DNA of 64,000 nucleotides from Perca fluviatilis. Lineage: Eukaryota > Chordata > Actinopteri > Perciformes > Percidae. Where the stretch lies: positions 1,116,001 through 1,180,000 of the forward strand of contig NC_053133.1 of NCBI RefSeq assembly GCF_010015445.1, in the 5' to 3' direction. Below, one piece after another: positions 12,480-24,756 of the stretch. The notes under the pieces were generated by a model that saw nothing but the letters and a program-made list of their open reading frames with translations, was not told the origin of the DNA and searched no databases. A program made the translations under genes and the position numbers. Numbering within the stretch: position 1 is the stretch's first letter; every line of letters starts with the position of its first letter.

Positions 12480-14099
12480 AATCCATTTGCTCTTTGCAGT
12501 GTAGTTTGATCATATACCATCATTTGATATATATAATGTCCACGTTGCATAAAATGTCATAACTGATGAATGTAGATTACACATAAGGCCTTTCCCCTAG
12601 CTCTGTTTTGATGAGACCATTGTGCAGCAGACGAGAAGGAAACTCCTGGGACTCCATCAGGTCTAAAGACAAGAAACTTGAATTCTGATTTCCTCTTAAC
12701 AATGTTTTTTTAATCTTTTTTTTTTTGACTACTTCGTCGTAGTGCTCTCTTCAATGTATAAATAATCTATTTAGAGGATTTTTTAATAATCTTTGCATCC
12801 CAAAGCAGTGTGCCATGGACAGTCAAGACACTGAGGAATGCAAACAACTGTAAAACTAAACAAAACTAGAGTTCGTCCACTGGGTTAAAATAGTTCTTAT
12901 GATTTAGTGTTGTCAGGTCTCTCTCCTGGCAACAACTGGCAGCAATTGACATTCATTAAAGAAACGCAAACCAAGAGTCCAAAATCACGGTCCTTTAGCT
13001 GTTTAAATGTAAAATTCCTCAATCCCATATAACAAAAACTATTTCTATACAAAAAAGAAAGCAAATTACAGAAAAACTGCTGGTTGGAGCAGTGGTGGCA
13101 AGGTTAGTCCTCAACCACAGTAACCAGCCCAGGGGTGATATATTTTTGAGGGGAAGAGGCTGAGCTGTGGTTCATTGCATCCAGCATATGCCAATTTGAC
13201 AGATGATGCTTACCAGGAGAGCTGACCAGTTCCATCTGTAACATGTCAAAGCTGGAGCACTGCTTGTTCAAGAAACCTTGCTTTTTGGGGCTCCCTATCA
13301 GACCATGACCACCTCTGCCCTTTAGTGCTGGGCTGGCGCATGAAAATATTCCCTTCTGCTCACCAACTAATTCTCTTTTTAGGCCTTCTCAGGTGTGGGT
13401 TCCAGGGAGACCAACAACAATATTTTAAGCAATAGTACTGGTCAAAAGCCTATCCTTGACCCATCACCTGACGGGCAGTGCATTGAACCTTTCCCCCCCT
13501 ATGTTGTCAGGAGGTGGTCTACATGATAGTTACTTGAGCGGGGGCTAACCAGGTCCCATGGGCGCAGGCCCAGACCCCAGGTGCTTACTTCTTATCTCCC
13601 CTCCCAGCCTGGTTCTGGAAGAGGTTTTTAGGTGATGGGACTTTTCCTTTTTGGCCAGTGCGTAAGCGTTGTTATCTCTGCTCCTCACCTTTGCAATGCT
13701 TCTGGAGAGGTACCCCATCCAGTCTAAATGTGTTTGTAGAATGAAGGCTTAGCATTGCATCTCTCTTCGTGTCTGGTGTAGGGTACTACAGGGTGCCGGG
13801 GCCTTTCCTTTCCAGTTGTATAATCAGAAAAAGCTCTGTGTTGATATTCTTAAAAGTCAAGTGCATATTTGGAAAAGGTTGGACTCTGCCCAGGGTTTTG
13901 ACTTTGACACAATGAAAATGGATAGAACCTTTTTGAGATGGGATGCTCGGGATTATATCTGCTTTTCTACAATGATGTAGTTTTTCTGGCTTCATTAAGA
14001 TGCAGTGCGCACAGTGGAGATTTGTAATTGTGTGTATAATACGGTTGGGTTACAAATGTATAATGAATTCATTTCCATTGGAGGACGTTTAGGGGGCTT
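12480..14099. other. Unassigned
   Basis: No coding frame with a recognisable domain. The GC content is higher in 13,080-13,800, which might be an old unrecognised repeat. No inverted or tandem structure was seen. Confidence 0.3.
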
Positions 14100-14275
14100 G
14101 GAGTAGAACTGATGCTTTTCTGCACTGAAAAGAATCTATTAGAATCTCCACTAGGATGCCCCTTTGGATTACTCCCTTCCTTCTGATGGACATCTGGGAC
14201 TCATCCAACTGGGAAGAGTCCCCAGGGCAGACCCAGAAAAACCTGGAGGGATTATGGGTTTATCTCAATAACCAC
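14100..14275 (+). mobile_element. Fragment of a fish non-LTR element (3' coding end)
   Basis: CTTGGAGTAGAACTGATGC, GGATGCCCC, CATCCAACTGGGAAGAG, CCCCAGGGCAGACCCAG and CTGGAGGGATTAT follow in the same order as near the 3' coding end of an abundant fish LINE that I know but cannot name with certainty. The reading frame is broken. A 5' piece of what looks like the same family sits at 31,000-31,350 on the other strand. Confidence 0.5.
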
Positions 14276-14365
14276 GCTTGCAGTGTTGAGCATTTATTCA
14301 CACTTTTACCAGGTAGTAGGCAAGGCATTTCACTTAACCCACACTTGATGCACACTTCTCGATAT

Positions 14366-14520
14366 TCAGTTCAGTTTAGTTTATTAAATGTATTTACATC
14401 AGGGACCATGTCCAATAATACATTATTCTTTAAAAAAAGAGAACAAAAAACGCTTTGTACCAGATGTAGCTACCAGCTAATTTCCATCTGTAGTCCCTGA
14501 GCAGTTGAAATGACACAATA
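14366..14520 (-). mobile_element. LINE tail related to the one at 63,336
   Basis: TTTAGTTTATTAAATG, CAGGGACCATG, ACCAGATGTAGC and ATCTGTAGTCCCTGAGCAG occur in the same order as similar motifs in 63,350-63,470. Both are taken as minus-strand L2-like 3' tails. No coding part is left here. Confidence 0.45.
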
Positions 14521-14586
14521 AAACACAGAGCCCTGCCTATCATTTCCACTACAAATATACCAACGAACTATTGATGCCCACGCAGG

Positions 14587-14588
<2 letters not shown>

Positions 14589-14621
<33 letters not shown>
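14589..14621. repeat. (CA)n microsatellite
   Basis: An uninterrupted CA dinucleotide run of about 33 bases. Confidence 0.95.
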
Positions 14622-14623
<2 letters not shown>

Positions 14624-15630
14624 CATATGAATAAACAGAATACAAATCATATGTAATAACATACATATGTATATCCAAAGTTATAGAAAAAAAGATCATC
14701 AAAATGTGAAATAATGCTGACGAGTCTGGTTGCTTAAAATACCTTTTTTTAATTTTACGGGGGAAAAAACATTGAAATATGTGCAGGTTTTCATTTTGTC
14801 AAGGGCAGATTGTTGGCAGAGTGTTTTGGGACGCTACTATATCCCCTTACGGCAGACATTAAAGCTTTGTGTATTTGCTCAGAGCTGAGCTGAACAAAGC
14901 TCTTTAACGGTGGAGGAGCAGCATTATGAATTATCCTTTGTACTAAATGGACATCTGGAGACACAATTAAAAGTATAACACAATGATGATACTGTCATGA
15001 TTTCCTGTCCAGGGTTTTCTTATGAAGTGAACTAATACATTTTAGGACAGACTTGTTTGCCTTAGACCAACACAGAACTGTGGATGGGCTGTGTGAAGTG
15101 TGCAACCGCAAAGGTCCTCGCGCCTCTAGGAGCGTCAAACTATTTTTATTTTTTTTATGACTCAACATGCTTCTTTACTATATATAATTTAGGGTGCAAT
15201 GCATGCCTCTGCACCCTCATAGAACCAGGCCTGGCTGCATTCAGTAAAACTAGAATAGCCATAATGTACATACGACTGTAATTCCATACATACTGGAAAT
15301 GACTTCTGAATCAGACATCTGGGTATTTTTGTTTGCATACTGCATACTACATGCTACATTTTGCCAAATCAGTACGTACTTTAGTAAACAGTTTTGAATA
15401 CAGCCATGGTGTCAGTAGTGTCAGGACATAGCCATAGCATTCAGGTTAATGTAATAATATCCTGTTAAGCTCTGTATGCTGCACATTTATCGGTTGGCCC
15501 ATGTGTTGCGTTTACTGCCACTGAAGGGAAATACATCTTGGCCATTTTCGGAATCGCCTACTACTACATACTCCAGACAAATGCAGTACTGGTGAGCCTT
15601 TGAACGAGCTCCTAAAGCAAAGGACAATTT
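14622..15630. other. Unassigned; second copy of a dispersed repeat
   Basis: No gene. About 15,280-15,600 carries GCATACTGCATACTAC-type motifs and shares them with 10,780-11,060, suggesting a dispersed fish repeat of unknown class. Confidence 0.3.
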
Positions 15631-15680
15631 ATGATTTTTTTATTGAGCTTTGATTTTTTTTTTTTGTTTATGACCAATGT

Positions 15681-15730
15681 TTGTTTACTTTATAAGATGC
15701 TGCATGGTTTAGCTTCCCCAACCCTTAAAC
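15681..15730 (+). mobile_element. Tiny LINE reverse-transcriptase C-terminal fragment
   Basis: The frame reads LYKMLHGLASPTLK, very close to the MYKILHGLAP motif in the C-terminus of L2-like fish LINEs (compare 63,718-63,993). Only about 15 codons are recognisable and the rest is unrelated, so this is a small relic. Confidence 0.35.
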
Positions 15731-17040
15731 TTGTTATTCTCTGCCTTGTCAATGCTGCTGCTGCCCTGCACCTGTATCGCTGCCTGCTGTTAACCCCACC
15801 ACCACCGCAGCATCCACCTGCAGGCTCCGGCCCGGGGGAAGCAACCTCGCCTTTCTCTCCACCCTGACGGACAGACATACTTCCTTGGCTTAGAATTACG
15901 GTGAGAACCGCTAAAAATACCACTACCTTGCCGTCCTCTCCACCCGACTGAACACACTTTATTGCCTTAGAATTACGTCAACAATCGCTAAACACACTGC
16001 AAACTCACGGTCCTCTCTTCCCGATTTACAGCCCCCCTCTCTTGGCTTAAAATAACTCACCGTTGTCGGCTACAGCCGCTGAACAGGCTACACGTTGTAA
16101 ACAGCTGTGGCTGGACTCTAGCTATATAATTCAATGTGAGTACACAAATGTTGAAATGACATAAAATGCCCGTCCCTTATAGCCATGATAAATTAGCCCG
16201 AAGCTAATGCTTACCTGTTCAGGAGGAAATTAGCCAACTCGGCGTCCTTTTGGGCTCTAAGCTGTCTCCATCTTTCAAATACATCTTGTTAGAATATATT
16301 TTGTGAGAGTAAAGTAAGAGGTTTTTAGAGTTCTCCACTTCTCTGGGTTATGAGAGGCCATCTGGTTTTAAAGTGATAAGACATTATAAAGGGAGTGTGA
16401 GATATTGTCTGAAAAAAGGTCTTCTCTGATCGGAGGGGACAGAGACTACAATGACGCAGTGTTTTGTAAGCACGACATATGTGACACAAAGTATGGAAAT
16501 GGCCTTGGCTCTCAGAACTCCTTAACACACAGGTATTCAAATCCAACAATAGCAGCTTGTCTCTTTTGACCTGAGAATGGGAGAAGCCAAGGTAACATTT
16601 TCATGCAGTGTGTTACATATCGTTAGGAGCCGGCTGGAGCCAGAAAATCTGGACGGTATCCAAACTGATGACAGCACCACCAGGGATGGGACAGAATTTG
16701 ATAAATAGACAGTATTTTAACTTAGCAGCACCAGATACTGGGGGAATCTTTGTCTGTTTGCTAGGTGAAAGATAGACCTGTATTGAAGTATCTGATCCGT
16801 GTACACGTAATTGTAGATTGCAATATCATTCTTCACTAAAGCTTGTTATTAACTTTAACTGAACGAATCCAGAGCCCCTAGATAGAGGTCTAGTCCACAA
16901 CCAATACTCCCTGCTTGTTTAGTTTTTATACATTTCAAAGATTTCTTATAAATACGTAACTCATTCATGAACACATAAAATGAAGCTCTCACCTTCAAAA
17001 ATCTGCTTTTGTGGATAAACTGTTTAGCTAAAATAATCAA
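15731..17040. other. Unassigned, probably old repeats
   Basis: No coding frame with a domain. 16,600-16,900 shares motifs with 1-300 and with 19,480-19,560 (a GATAGTATTT-to-CTTAGCA block), pointing to worn copies of dispersed elements. Confidence 0.3.
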
Positions 17041-17146
17041 GGTATATAGATAGATAGATCTTTATTGTCATTGTATGCGATACAACGAAATTCTGTTGGA
17101 GCAATCCTCTCCAAATAGCAGCATAGAGTAAAAAAAATAAAGATAT

Positions 17147-17345
17147 ACACCTATATACACATACACATCCATACATACGTACGCACGTACATGCATACAT
17201 AAATACGCACATACATACATACGCATACAGAGTAAAGAAGTTAAAAATATAGATACACACATATACATATATAAATATATACATATATACATACATACAT
17301 GCACAAGCATACACATATACACATATATACATACATACAACAAGC
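17147..17345. repeat. Degenerate ATAC/CATA microsatellite
   Basis: A mixed run of ACATACATAC, TATACACATA and related units, interrupted near 17,230-17,250. It sits between the Rex1 tail and the poly-T block. Confidence 0.85.
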
Positions 17346-17355
17346 CATCCACAAA

Positions 17356-17540
17356 AAAAAAAAACAAAATTTTAAAAAAAAAAAAATTTTTTTTTTAAAA
17401 AGGGAGAGAGGTTTTTTTTTTTTTTTTTGTTGTTTTGTTTTTTTTTTTTTTTTTTTTTTTTTTGGGGGGGAGGGGGTGTGTTTTGTTTTTTTTTTTTTTT
17501 TTTGTGGTTGGGGTTGGGGGAGGGGGGGGAAAAAAAAGGT

Positions 17541-17592
<52 letters not shown>

Positions 17593-17598
17593 CATTTT

Positions 17599-17694
<96 letters not shown>

Positions 17695-17757
17695 ATATTT
17701 TTAGTATTATTTGTGAGTTTTTTATTTTTTTTTTAATTTTTTTATAATAATAAAAAA
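17356..17757. repeat. Poly-T / low-complexity block
   Basis: About 400 bases of almost pure T on this strand, broken by short G, GGGA and A runs. It replaces about 260 bp of Rex1 coding sequence that copy 2 still has (38,565-38,822). Such a block may be a real homopolymer expansion or a sequencing or assembly error; the sequence alone cannot decide. Frames through it encode only phenylalanine or lysine runs. Confidence 0.85.
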
Positions 17758-17760
17758 AAT

Positions 17761-19083
17761 CAGGAGTTCCTGAGGGAGCCTATTAGCTTTCGGGTCCTCA
17801 GGAAGAACATCTTCTGCTGGGCTTTTTTAATGGTGCGGAAGGTGTTCTGGCTCCAGGTCAGGTCCTCTGCAATGTGCACTCCCAAGAACTTAAAGCTTGC
17901 CACCCTCTCCACCTCCTTCCCGTTGATACACAGTCCATTGTGGTTTATTTTGTTCCTTCCGTAGTCAATTATTATTTCTTTTGTCTTCTTGGTGTTGAGA
18001 TTGAGGTCATTGTCCGTACACCAAGCTGACAGGCTCTGGACTTCTTTCCTGTAGGCTATTTCTATGCTATTATGAGTCCAACTATGGTTGTGTCATCAGC
18101 AAATTTGATGAGGGTGTTGGAGTTGTGGGAGGAGGTGCAGTCGTGGGTGAAGAGTGAATAGAGGACTGGACTGAGGACGCAGCCCTGGGGGACCCCGGTG
18201 TTGAGAATAATGCTAGAGGAGGTATGATGGCTGATCCTGACACGCTGGGGTCTATTGGTGAGGAAGTCTTTGATCCACTGGCAGAGAAGGTCTCCCAGAC
18301 CCAGTGTTTGCAGTTTGTTAGTCAATTTGTCTGGGTTGATGGAGTTGAATGCAGAGCTATAGTCAATAAATAGCATCCTAACATAGCTGTTGGGGGTTTC
18401 CAGGTTTGTGAGGGCTGTGTGCAGTGCTACGGAGATGGCGTCATCAGTGGATCTGTTGGTCCTGTATGCAAATTGATATTGATCGAAGTCAGGAGGGATG
18501 TGGGCCTTTATGTGGGGCAGTACCAGTCTCTCAAAGCATTTCATGATCACTGGCGTGAGAGCCACTGGCCGGTAATCATTCAGGCTTGTGATGGCTGATG
18601 TTTTTGGTACAGGGATTATAGTGGCGGTTTTCAAACAGGTGGGGACTATGGCTTGCTGTAGTGACAGGTAAAAAATGTGTGTGAATACTGGAGCGAGCTG
18701 GTCAGCGCATTACTTCAGCACTCGTCCTGGAACCCCATCAGGCCCCGTTGCTTTATTACAGTTGATGTTGTGTAGTGATCTCTTTACCTGGTAGGTCAGA
18801 AGAGTGAGTGGCTGGTCGTTCTCTGAGGAGGTGGTGCTTGTATGTGGGTCCGATCCCCTGTTGGAGCTGGAGCTGGAGTCTTCAAAGCGGGCGAAGAAGG
18901 TGTTTAGCTGGTCTGGGAGAGAGGAGTCAGTTGAGGTGGTGTTACTGTTGCTCTGTTTATAGCCAGTAATGTTCTTTATACCCTGCCACATTGCACGGGG
19001 GTCGTTGTCATTGAAGTTGTCCTCAATGCGTTGTTTGTATTTCCGCTTAGCAGATGTGATGCCTCCGCTAGGTGTTACACATC
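17761..19083 (-). pseudogene. Rex1-like reverse transcriptase, broken
   Basis: The protein copies element RNA into DNA at a nicked target. Visible in order on the minus strand: MWQGIKNITGYK (18,960-18,990), KATGPDGVPGRVLK just before a stop near 18,710, then 18,634-18,062 with [63 protein letters not shown] and the catalytic FADDTTIVG. After a frame break near 18,060 the thumb region continues (NTKKTKEIIIDYGR, FKFLGVHIAEDLTW, KKAQQKMFFLR) to 17,761. The endonuclease is absent. The YADD-type catalytic box is intact, but stops and frame changes make it non-functional. Confidence 0.85.
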
Positions 19084-19085
19084 TG

Positions 19086-19597
19086 GTTCCTTTTTTTGTC
19101 CTCCATTAACACTCCCAATTTGATGTCCCCATAGCTCAAAGACGGTGCTTCTGAATCCTTTTCAGAAATCCAATTTCTGATCAAACATCTCAAATATTTA
19201 GCCGGGGTTTGTTACGTCTCTGGTCACGCAACTGTTAGAAACTGAGGTTTTTTTTTATGTCGGGTAGAATCTATCTCCTTTGATCCTGTTAGTTTGTTTG
19301 CTGCTTTCATGGCTGTACTAACGTTACAGCTGCAGTAGGGTGGGTTTACGTTTTTACAGGTATATCTGGCAACCCGGCCTGGCTGTCAAACTGGGCAGTT
19401 GATAACAACACACAGGCCAAAACACAGACAGAAATTCCGTCACGGAACAGAAATTTCAAAAGGAGAAAATACTGGCTTTAGCATTGTTGTCAGAAAAGAT
19501 AGTATTTCAACTTAGCATGTTTCCTTAATATCTGATGACGCACTGGGGTCATTTTTGGATTTATTACAGTAAATATATTACATATTGGACCTTTAAT
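19086..19597. mobile_element. Right part of a fish MITE-like repeat
   Basis: The right end reads ACATATTGGACCTTTAA, a common terminus of fish non-autonomous DNA elements. The block with GATGACGCACTGGGGTC and TTTCCTTAATATCTG is familiar from many teleost repeats. The left end is lost beside the Rex1 copy, so no target duplication can be tested. Confidence 0.4.
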
Positions 19598-21534
19598 ATA
19601 AATGAATGAACTTCATTGATAAAAGTTGATATCAAAGTTGATATTAATGTTTTCACTTTCCTTACTTGTCTTTTTCTTGGACCATCTCTTTTCACTGTTT
19701 TGGGAAGGTGCTGTGTATGGAAAATATAATTTACATGTCCTCACATCCGCCACAATATCCAACTATATTATTACAATGATAGAACGCACGACAATTCCAG
19801 TCATAACAAATGATCTGTCTGATTTGAAATTGTGAACACGTACACTTTCTTCTTAGTCATTTTCTTCCTCTCCATTCTCACCATTTTCTTTTCACCTCCC
19901 ATCCATTACTGCAGGCCTCTGACACATCCTATTTAAAGGCAACTAAAATATTTCTATCCCACATTAAGGGTCTGTGTCTCAGATGGGTGACTGTGATGTG
20001 GAGTCTTGTTAGTATCTGACCCTCAGGGCATCTCGCACAGGTGGGAAACCATCAACATGAATGTGTGGCGACAAAAGCAAATATATAGCTACTGCATGCC
20101 TGCATTCAATTTACATCTGCTCCCAGTTACTCTCCAAGCCCGAGAACATGATGTGCACAAACAACTCAGAGGAAAATGAGATAAATGAGGGCTATAATTG
20201 TGTTTGGAATTGCAATTACTGTTATCACAGCCTTTTGTCGCAGGGATTTAGTGTAGCCAGATGTGCTAATTGAAAAGACTGCAATTCTTTGAGTGGATTG
20301 GATCAACCTCTCTCTGAGCTTCCAGCTCTATCGACTTGTAATTACTGATTTTGATTGACCATCCACAACTGGTGCTGGGAAATAAAAGGTAGTCTCCGAC
20401 TTAGCAGTGCTGAGATGACTCATGTATCCTCCAGGTAAGTTTGTTGACTGCAAAGTCCTGGACCAAGACAATAGGTTGGGGAGAGTCACCATTTTTTCAT
20501 TTTGCTTATTTACCCATAAAATGTTTAGCCTAGGACTATACAATTTAACTTCAGACTTTGACATTGTGAGTACTCAATTAAATACAATTAAATAACATCC
20601 ATAAACTAATTGCACTGCATATAAAAGTACAAGGAACACTTCAACTGTAATGTGCAATCACATTATTTTGTCCCTGCACATGTGTTAAGATCACAAAATA
20701 TTTAGATTATGAAACACAGTGCTTTGTTAAAAGGGCACTTCACTAATTTTACTCATTCAGTTCAGATTAGTTTTCATGTCACGTTGAGTACTTCACCTGT
20801 TAAAACAGCTGGAGGAGATTTCTAAAGTCTGAAAACATTAACCTTGATGCATTGCTTGATTTTTGTAAATCAGGAGGTGCCAGCACACAAAGAGATCTGG
20901 CAGGTCGGGGGGGAGAAAGAAAGTCAGGGAACGTGTCAAAATCACAGTGCCTGGCGCACAGGCAACACTTAGGTGCTGCTGTGCTAAAACTAACCAAGAA
21001 CGACGTAATAAACAACGCTATGTGCAGTGCAAATATTGATTCATACTCTGACATGACAATGGAGCCTAGTAAACACTATATGCCCAAAACAATGGAAATC
21101 ATAGTTGACCATACTCATTTCACGTACAACACAAGCGGCCACTTGCTGTGGCTATTACAATATGCCTAATTAGTGCATGCAAATATTACATAATGGCTAG
21201 TAGCAGTAACATTAGCTCACATGCACAAAACTCATACTCGTCAAGAGTTCCCTGAGTAATTGACATTTCTCTTTTTTTTATTCATTCAAATTCATTCTTC
21301 TAAAATAGGCCAACAAATAGGCGCCGGTCCCAATCTGGGAGATCCCATATTATATTCCGGCAGGATCCGGAACAAATTAAGCCCTGCCTTTATGATGTCC
21401 CTAGGGTTATCTCAGATTGGGTTTGAGACTCATGTATATTACATAGGCAGGAAGAGTCTATGAAAATATATGCAATCAAGTTGCATTATGGTAAATTGCT
21501 GTTAATCAAAAAGTGAGCTGGCCCTCTCTCACCA
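19598..21534. other. No gene seen
   Basis: AT-rich sequence. The longest frame (20,852-21,169) has no domain and is contradicted by an equally long one on the other strand. No repeat structure was recognised. Confidence 0.3.
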
Positions 21535-21539
21535 TCCAG

Positions 21540-22460
21540 AGAGAGAGATTGTTTTTATTTCTTTTTATTTGTTCTGTAATCAGGGCGTCATTGGAAAAGA
21601 GAGCTTTCTCTCAATGGCCCTCCTTAAATAAAAAAGAAAGGTTACAATAATGTGCATGCCAAAAAAAAAGCTGCACAAGATCTATCAGCTGCTATGATTA
21701 ATGTATCAAACTGGTTGCAATGTTCTCACCTACATCTTAATGGGTCTAAGACTGTATGTTTTTTCTCCAAAAAGGCAAGTTCTGATGTAGATCCTGATGT
21801 TTTTGTACATGAAACAAAACTTGAAATGGTACATACATTTAAATATTTGCTAATCATTATCGATTCACTGCTCTGTTTCAAACAGCAAGTAAAAAAAACG
21901 AAACTGTAGATAGAATTAAATTAAATTAGTCAAATTTTAGATACATCCAAAAATATGTAACTATCGATTCAGCCAAACTATTTTTTTATGCAATGATTAT
22001 GCTACATACTGTATAACAAGTTGGGCACTGGCATATAAGTCCACACTTATGCCTATCGAAACTGCTTATAAACAAGCCCTAAAAGTTATAGAAAAAAAGC
22101 CAGAAACGTACCATCATTGTAATATATTGAAGAAATATGATCTGCTGAGCTGGGAGAATGTGATAAAATATGCAGACTATTTTAGTCTATAAAAACCCTA
22201 ATGGACTAGCCCAACCTCTGCTAAAGGATTTTATAAAGAAAAATTCTAATTCGATTAGAGCAGGCTCTAGAGGTGACTGTGTAGTCCTTTTCATTGAAAA
22301 GTGTTTTTGGGCAGGCACTGTTTTCATATCGAGCGTTGGAGACCTGGAACAATATAACAAACGTCATATGGGATCTGCCAACCTTCACCTCATTACCAAT
22401 CATCTAAAAACATGGTTACTAGAAAATCAAAACTGCACCCATTTGCTATTCTAGAGAAAA
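21540..22460 (+). pseudogene. L2/CR1-like LINE reverse transcriptase C-terminus, broken
   Basis: Two pieces of the region after the catalytic palm are visible. At 21,652-21,909: LHLNGSKTVCFFSK and MVHTFKYLLIIIDSLLCFKQQVKK, typical of the thumb/connection region. At 22,170-22,454: VYKNPNGLAQPLLKDF, GDCVV and LKTWLLENQNC, the characteristic C-terminal end. Between them the frame is shifted and stops intervene. 21,540-21,650 contains a LINE-tail-like motif (AAATAAAAAAGAAAGGTTAC) that may belong to another copy. The catalytic box is absent. Confidence 0.7.
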
Positions 22461-23633
22461 ACATTGGATGTGTAGTCTGTGTTCATGTATTTGTATCTTA
22501 TATGTGTGGACTTGCGTGTTGGGGTGACATTTGGGTATGTGGCTGAGGACAAACCAGGCCTGTGACCCTGTATGCATTCATACATACATCTTTAGATGCT
22601 TGTAACGTGCAATAGTGCGTACATAAATACAGCTATGTATGCTAATTATTGTGCAAAAATACTTGCACACACTCACTTAACAATGTGAAAGCAAATGAAG
22701 GCCGTCTTGGTTCATGCTGGCTTGGACTCCAGAGCCTCTGTGTTTTAATTGTATTATCTGCATAAGTATAGGCCCATAACCCTCGGCTACTCAAGTGATG
22801 CAATAGTTTGAAACTCGATTTGAGCGGCCATAGTGTCAGCAAATCCAATTTGAATTGCATATGACACCTACCCCAAATATGGTTTGGATCTCATTTGCAA
22901 AAATCACATTCTGTGTCTTTTTTTTTTTTTGCTGTCCAAACTTTCTAAAATCAATCTGGACAAAATCTACATATGCCAAAAAAACTGATTGGGGCTGGCA
23001 GTCCCTTCCACAGAGGAAGCATGGGAGAGACATAAGGAAACAATGCGAGTAGAGAGGAAGCAAGGAAATGTGTTTGTGGTCACGGCGGCACAGCTGGATC
23101 TTCTGACAGCGGCCAACGTCTGTCACATACCGTTACATTCACGCACAACAATAGCTCCACCACCTGCAGTCTTTGTTTAGACATATTTTCCTTTTATTTA
23201 CATTCATTTGGCATGGTTTATTACACTGGAAGGCTAATGTTATCTGCTCATTGATTGAAATGAAAAAGCAGTCTTCAGCTTTGCCTTTAATGTGATCACC
23301 AAATGCATAATTTATGTTGCCTGATGTTACATTTGTAGTGTTGTTTTGAGGTTAAACATGATGTGTTGTGAAAAGGGTAGGCATTACAGGCTATAGCTTC
23401 AGCCTGCACCTTACTTCAAATGCATAAGTTGTGCGGTAAGGTGTGGTATTCAAATAGCCTCTTTGTCATGTATATGAATTTAAATGTATACATATTGCAC
23501 ATAATACATATATATTAATCATACCTAATGTATAATTTATTGCAGAGCAAAATAAACCATATAAATGCTATTCAATTCAAACACACTGAATTCAGGTTAA
23601 TTAGGTGTGGATGCAAACTGCAGCTGTAACACA
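22461..23633. other. No gene seen
   Basis: No domain-bearing frame, no inverted repeats and no array recognised. Confidence 0.3.
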
Positions 23634-23720
23634 AAGGGTGCTTTCACACCTGCCTAATTTAGTTCGGTTGAATCGCACTAGACTTCGTGTCTCCCCTTGG
23701 TGTGGTTTGTTTGGGCACCA
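23634..23720. mobile_element. End of a fish DNA transposon
   Basis: GGTGCTTTCACACCTGCCTAA with TTTAGTTCGGTTGAA nearby is a common hAT/MITE terminus in fishes. A related end occurs at 47,988. The opposite end was not found. Confidence 0.35.
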
Positions 23721-23879
23721 AAAGCGGACCAAACAAGTGTACAAATGAACTCTGGAAAAGTTTGAACCGCCCCAACTATGTGTATTCTGCAAGTCTGAGC
23801 TATATGGCTCCTGTACTTAGGTGTGTTTTGCAATCTGCCGTGCGGCAGAGCATGCAAACTGTAGCAGCTTGCAATGGCT

Positions 23880-24150
23880 ACCCCTGCATTGCATGATCTG
23901 TGCCATCATCACCCCATATAAAGAAACAATGGAAGGGAAGGTGCAGAGGTGGTGGAGATTGCTGTTTTTCAAGGCTCTGCAGGTCCACCACACCTTTGTC
24001 CCCTCAGGCATCACCTCCTGTGCAGTGCTGCACACAATCTGCCTCACAGAAGGGGACATGATTGACCCCATACCGGATGTCGGGGATATTGGTGGGGTTC
24101 CACTACATCTAGTGAGGGGTGGGGGGGAGACATGGCCAGCAAGACTGACT
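23880..24150 (+). pseudogene. PIF/Harbinger transposase C-terminal fragment
   Basis: The frame contains KVQRWWRLLFFKALQVH, then TSCAVLHTICLTEGD. This order matches the end of DDE_4-type Harbinger transposases, where a conserved arginine/tryptophan-rich stretch is followed by CxxLHNxCxxxGD. The upstream catalytic part is missing. It is flanked by a transposon-type end at 23,634 and a LINE tail at 24,240. Identification rests on this one motif. Confidence 0.5.
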
Positions 24151-24239
24151 GGTAGGGCTGCTCTCTGCTCCACCTGTGAACCCTGAGGAGCTGCAAGAAC
24201 ATGACGATCTGTAGACTTGGGACATGGGCCATCACCCTA

Positions 24240-24632
24240 TATGGTGAGCTGTGTGCCCTCTACACCCTCTTTTTACTGAATATGAACTTCTGCCATCAGG
24301 AAGAAGATTCAGTGTGCCGAGATGTAAAACAGACTAAACTAAATAAATAATAAACTAAAATTAATGTTTATCCCAACGTCCATCAAGCTGCTGAACTCCA
24401 ATCTTAGCACAGCAGAGCAGGGGTGCAATAAATACACCAGCACTTTTTGCACTTTGCACTTTAATTATTACAGTTAATTCTTAGAATGTTGTGTTGTGCT
24501 GTCATTTGTGTCCTTCTTTTGTGTCCTATGATGCTTTGTTGATCTTATGTTTATGTTGTGAAGCAACAAATTGTAGCAATATGTCCAAAACAAATTTCCC
24601 CTCAGGGACAATAAAGTGTATTCTATTCTAAG
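24240..24632 (+). mobile_element. Rex1/CR1-like LINE 3' end
   Basis: The end of the coding region reads LPSGRRFSVPRCKT, followed after a break by PTSIKLLNS-like code at 24,380-24,410. The 3' tail has TTTTTGCACTTTGCACTTTA, AAATTTCCCCTCAGGGAC and AATAAAGTGTATTCTATTCTA, the usual short tandem end. A 5'-truncated insertion. Confidence 0.7.
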
Positions 24633-24756
24633 GCCTTTTTTGATAGATATGAATTTTGCTAAATTGGCTTTAGGTTTGAGTTGTGCCATTATTTGTAAAG
24701 TAAATTAATGAATGTAATGTCGTGCTGTACAGAAGTACAGAAGTAGTGCTGTCTGA

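Larger units (their letters stand above)
17043..19085 (-). mobile_element. Rex1-like LINE, 5'-truncated
   Basis: Read on the minus strand, it begins within the coding region at about 19,083 and ends in a 3' tail at 17,055-17,130. The tail contains TCTTTATTGTCATTGT followed at 17,103 by CCTCTCCAAATAGCAGCATAG, and a GATA run lies beyond it. The same tail recurs at 38,262-38,332. The coding part just inside the tail is missing and a microsatellite plus poly-T block (17,147-17,757) stands in its place. Rex1 (CR1 group) LINEs are very common in teleosts. Confidence 0.82.

Noticed and set aside
17299..17747. Open frames of 66-145 codons
   Set aside because: They translate the poly-T block into phenylalanine or lysine runs; low complexity, not a gene.
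20852..21169. 105-codon frame as a host exon
   Set aside because: No domain, no splice-site support, and an overlapping minus-strand frame of similar quality.
23817..24173. 118-codon minus-strand frame
   Set aside because: It mirrors the plus-strand Harbinger fragment, which has the family motif.
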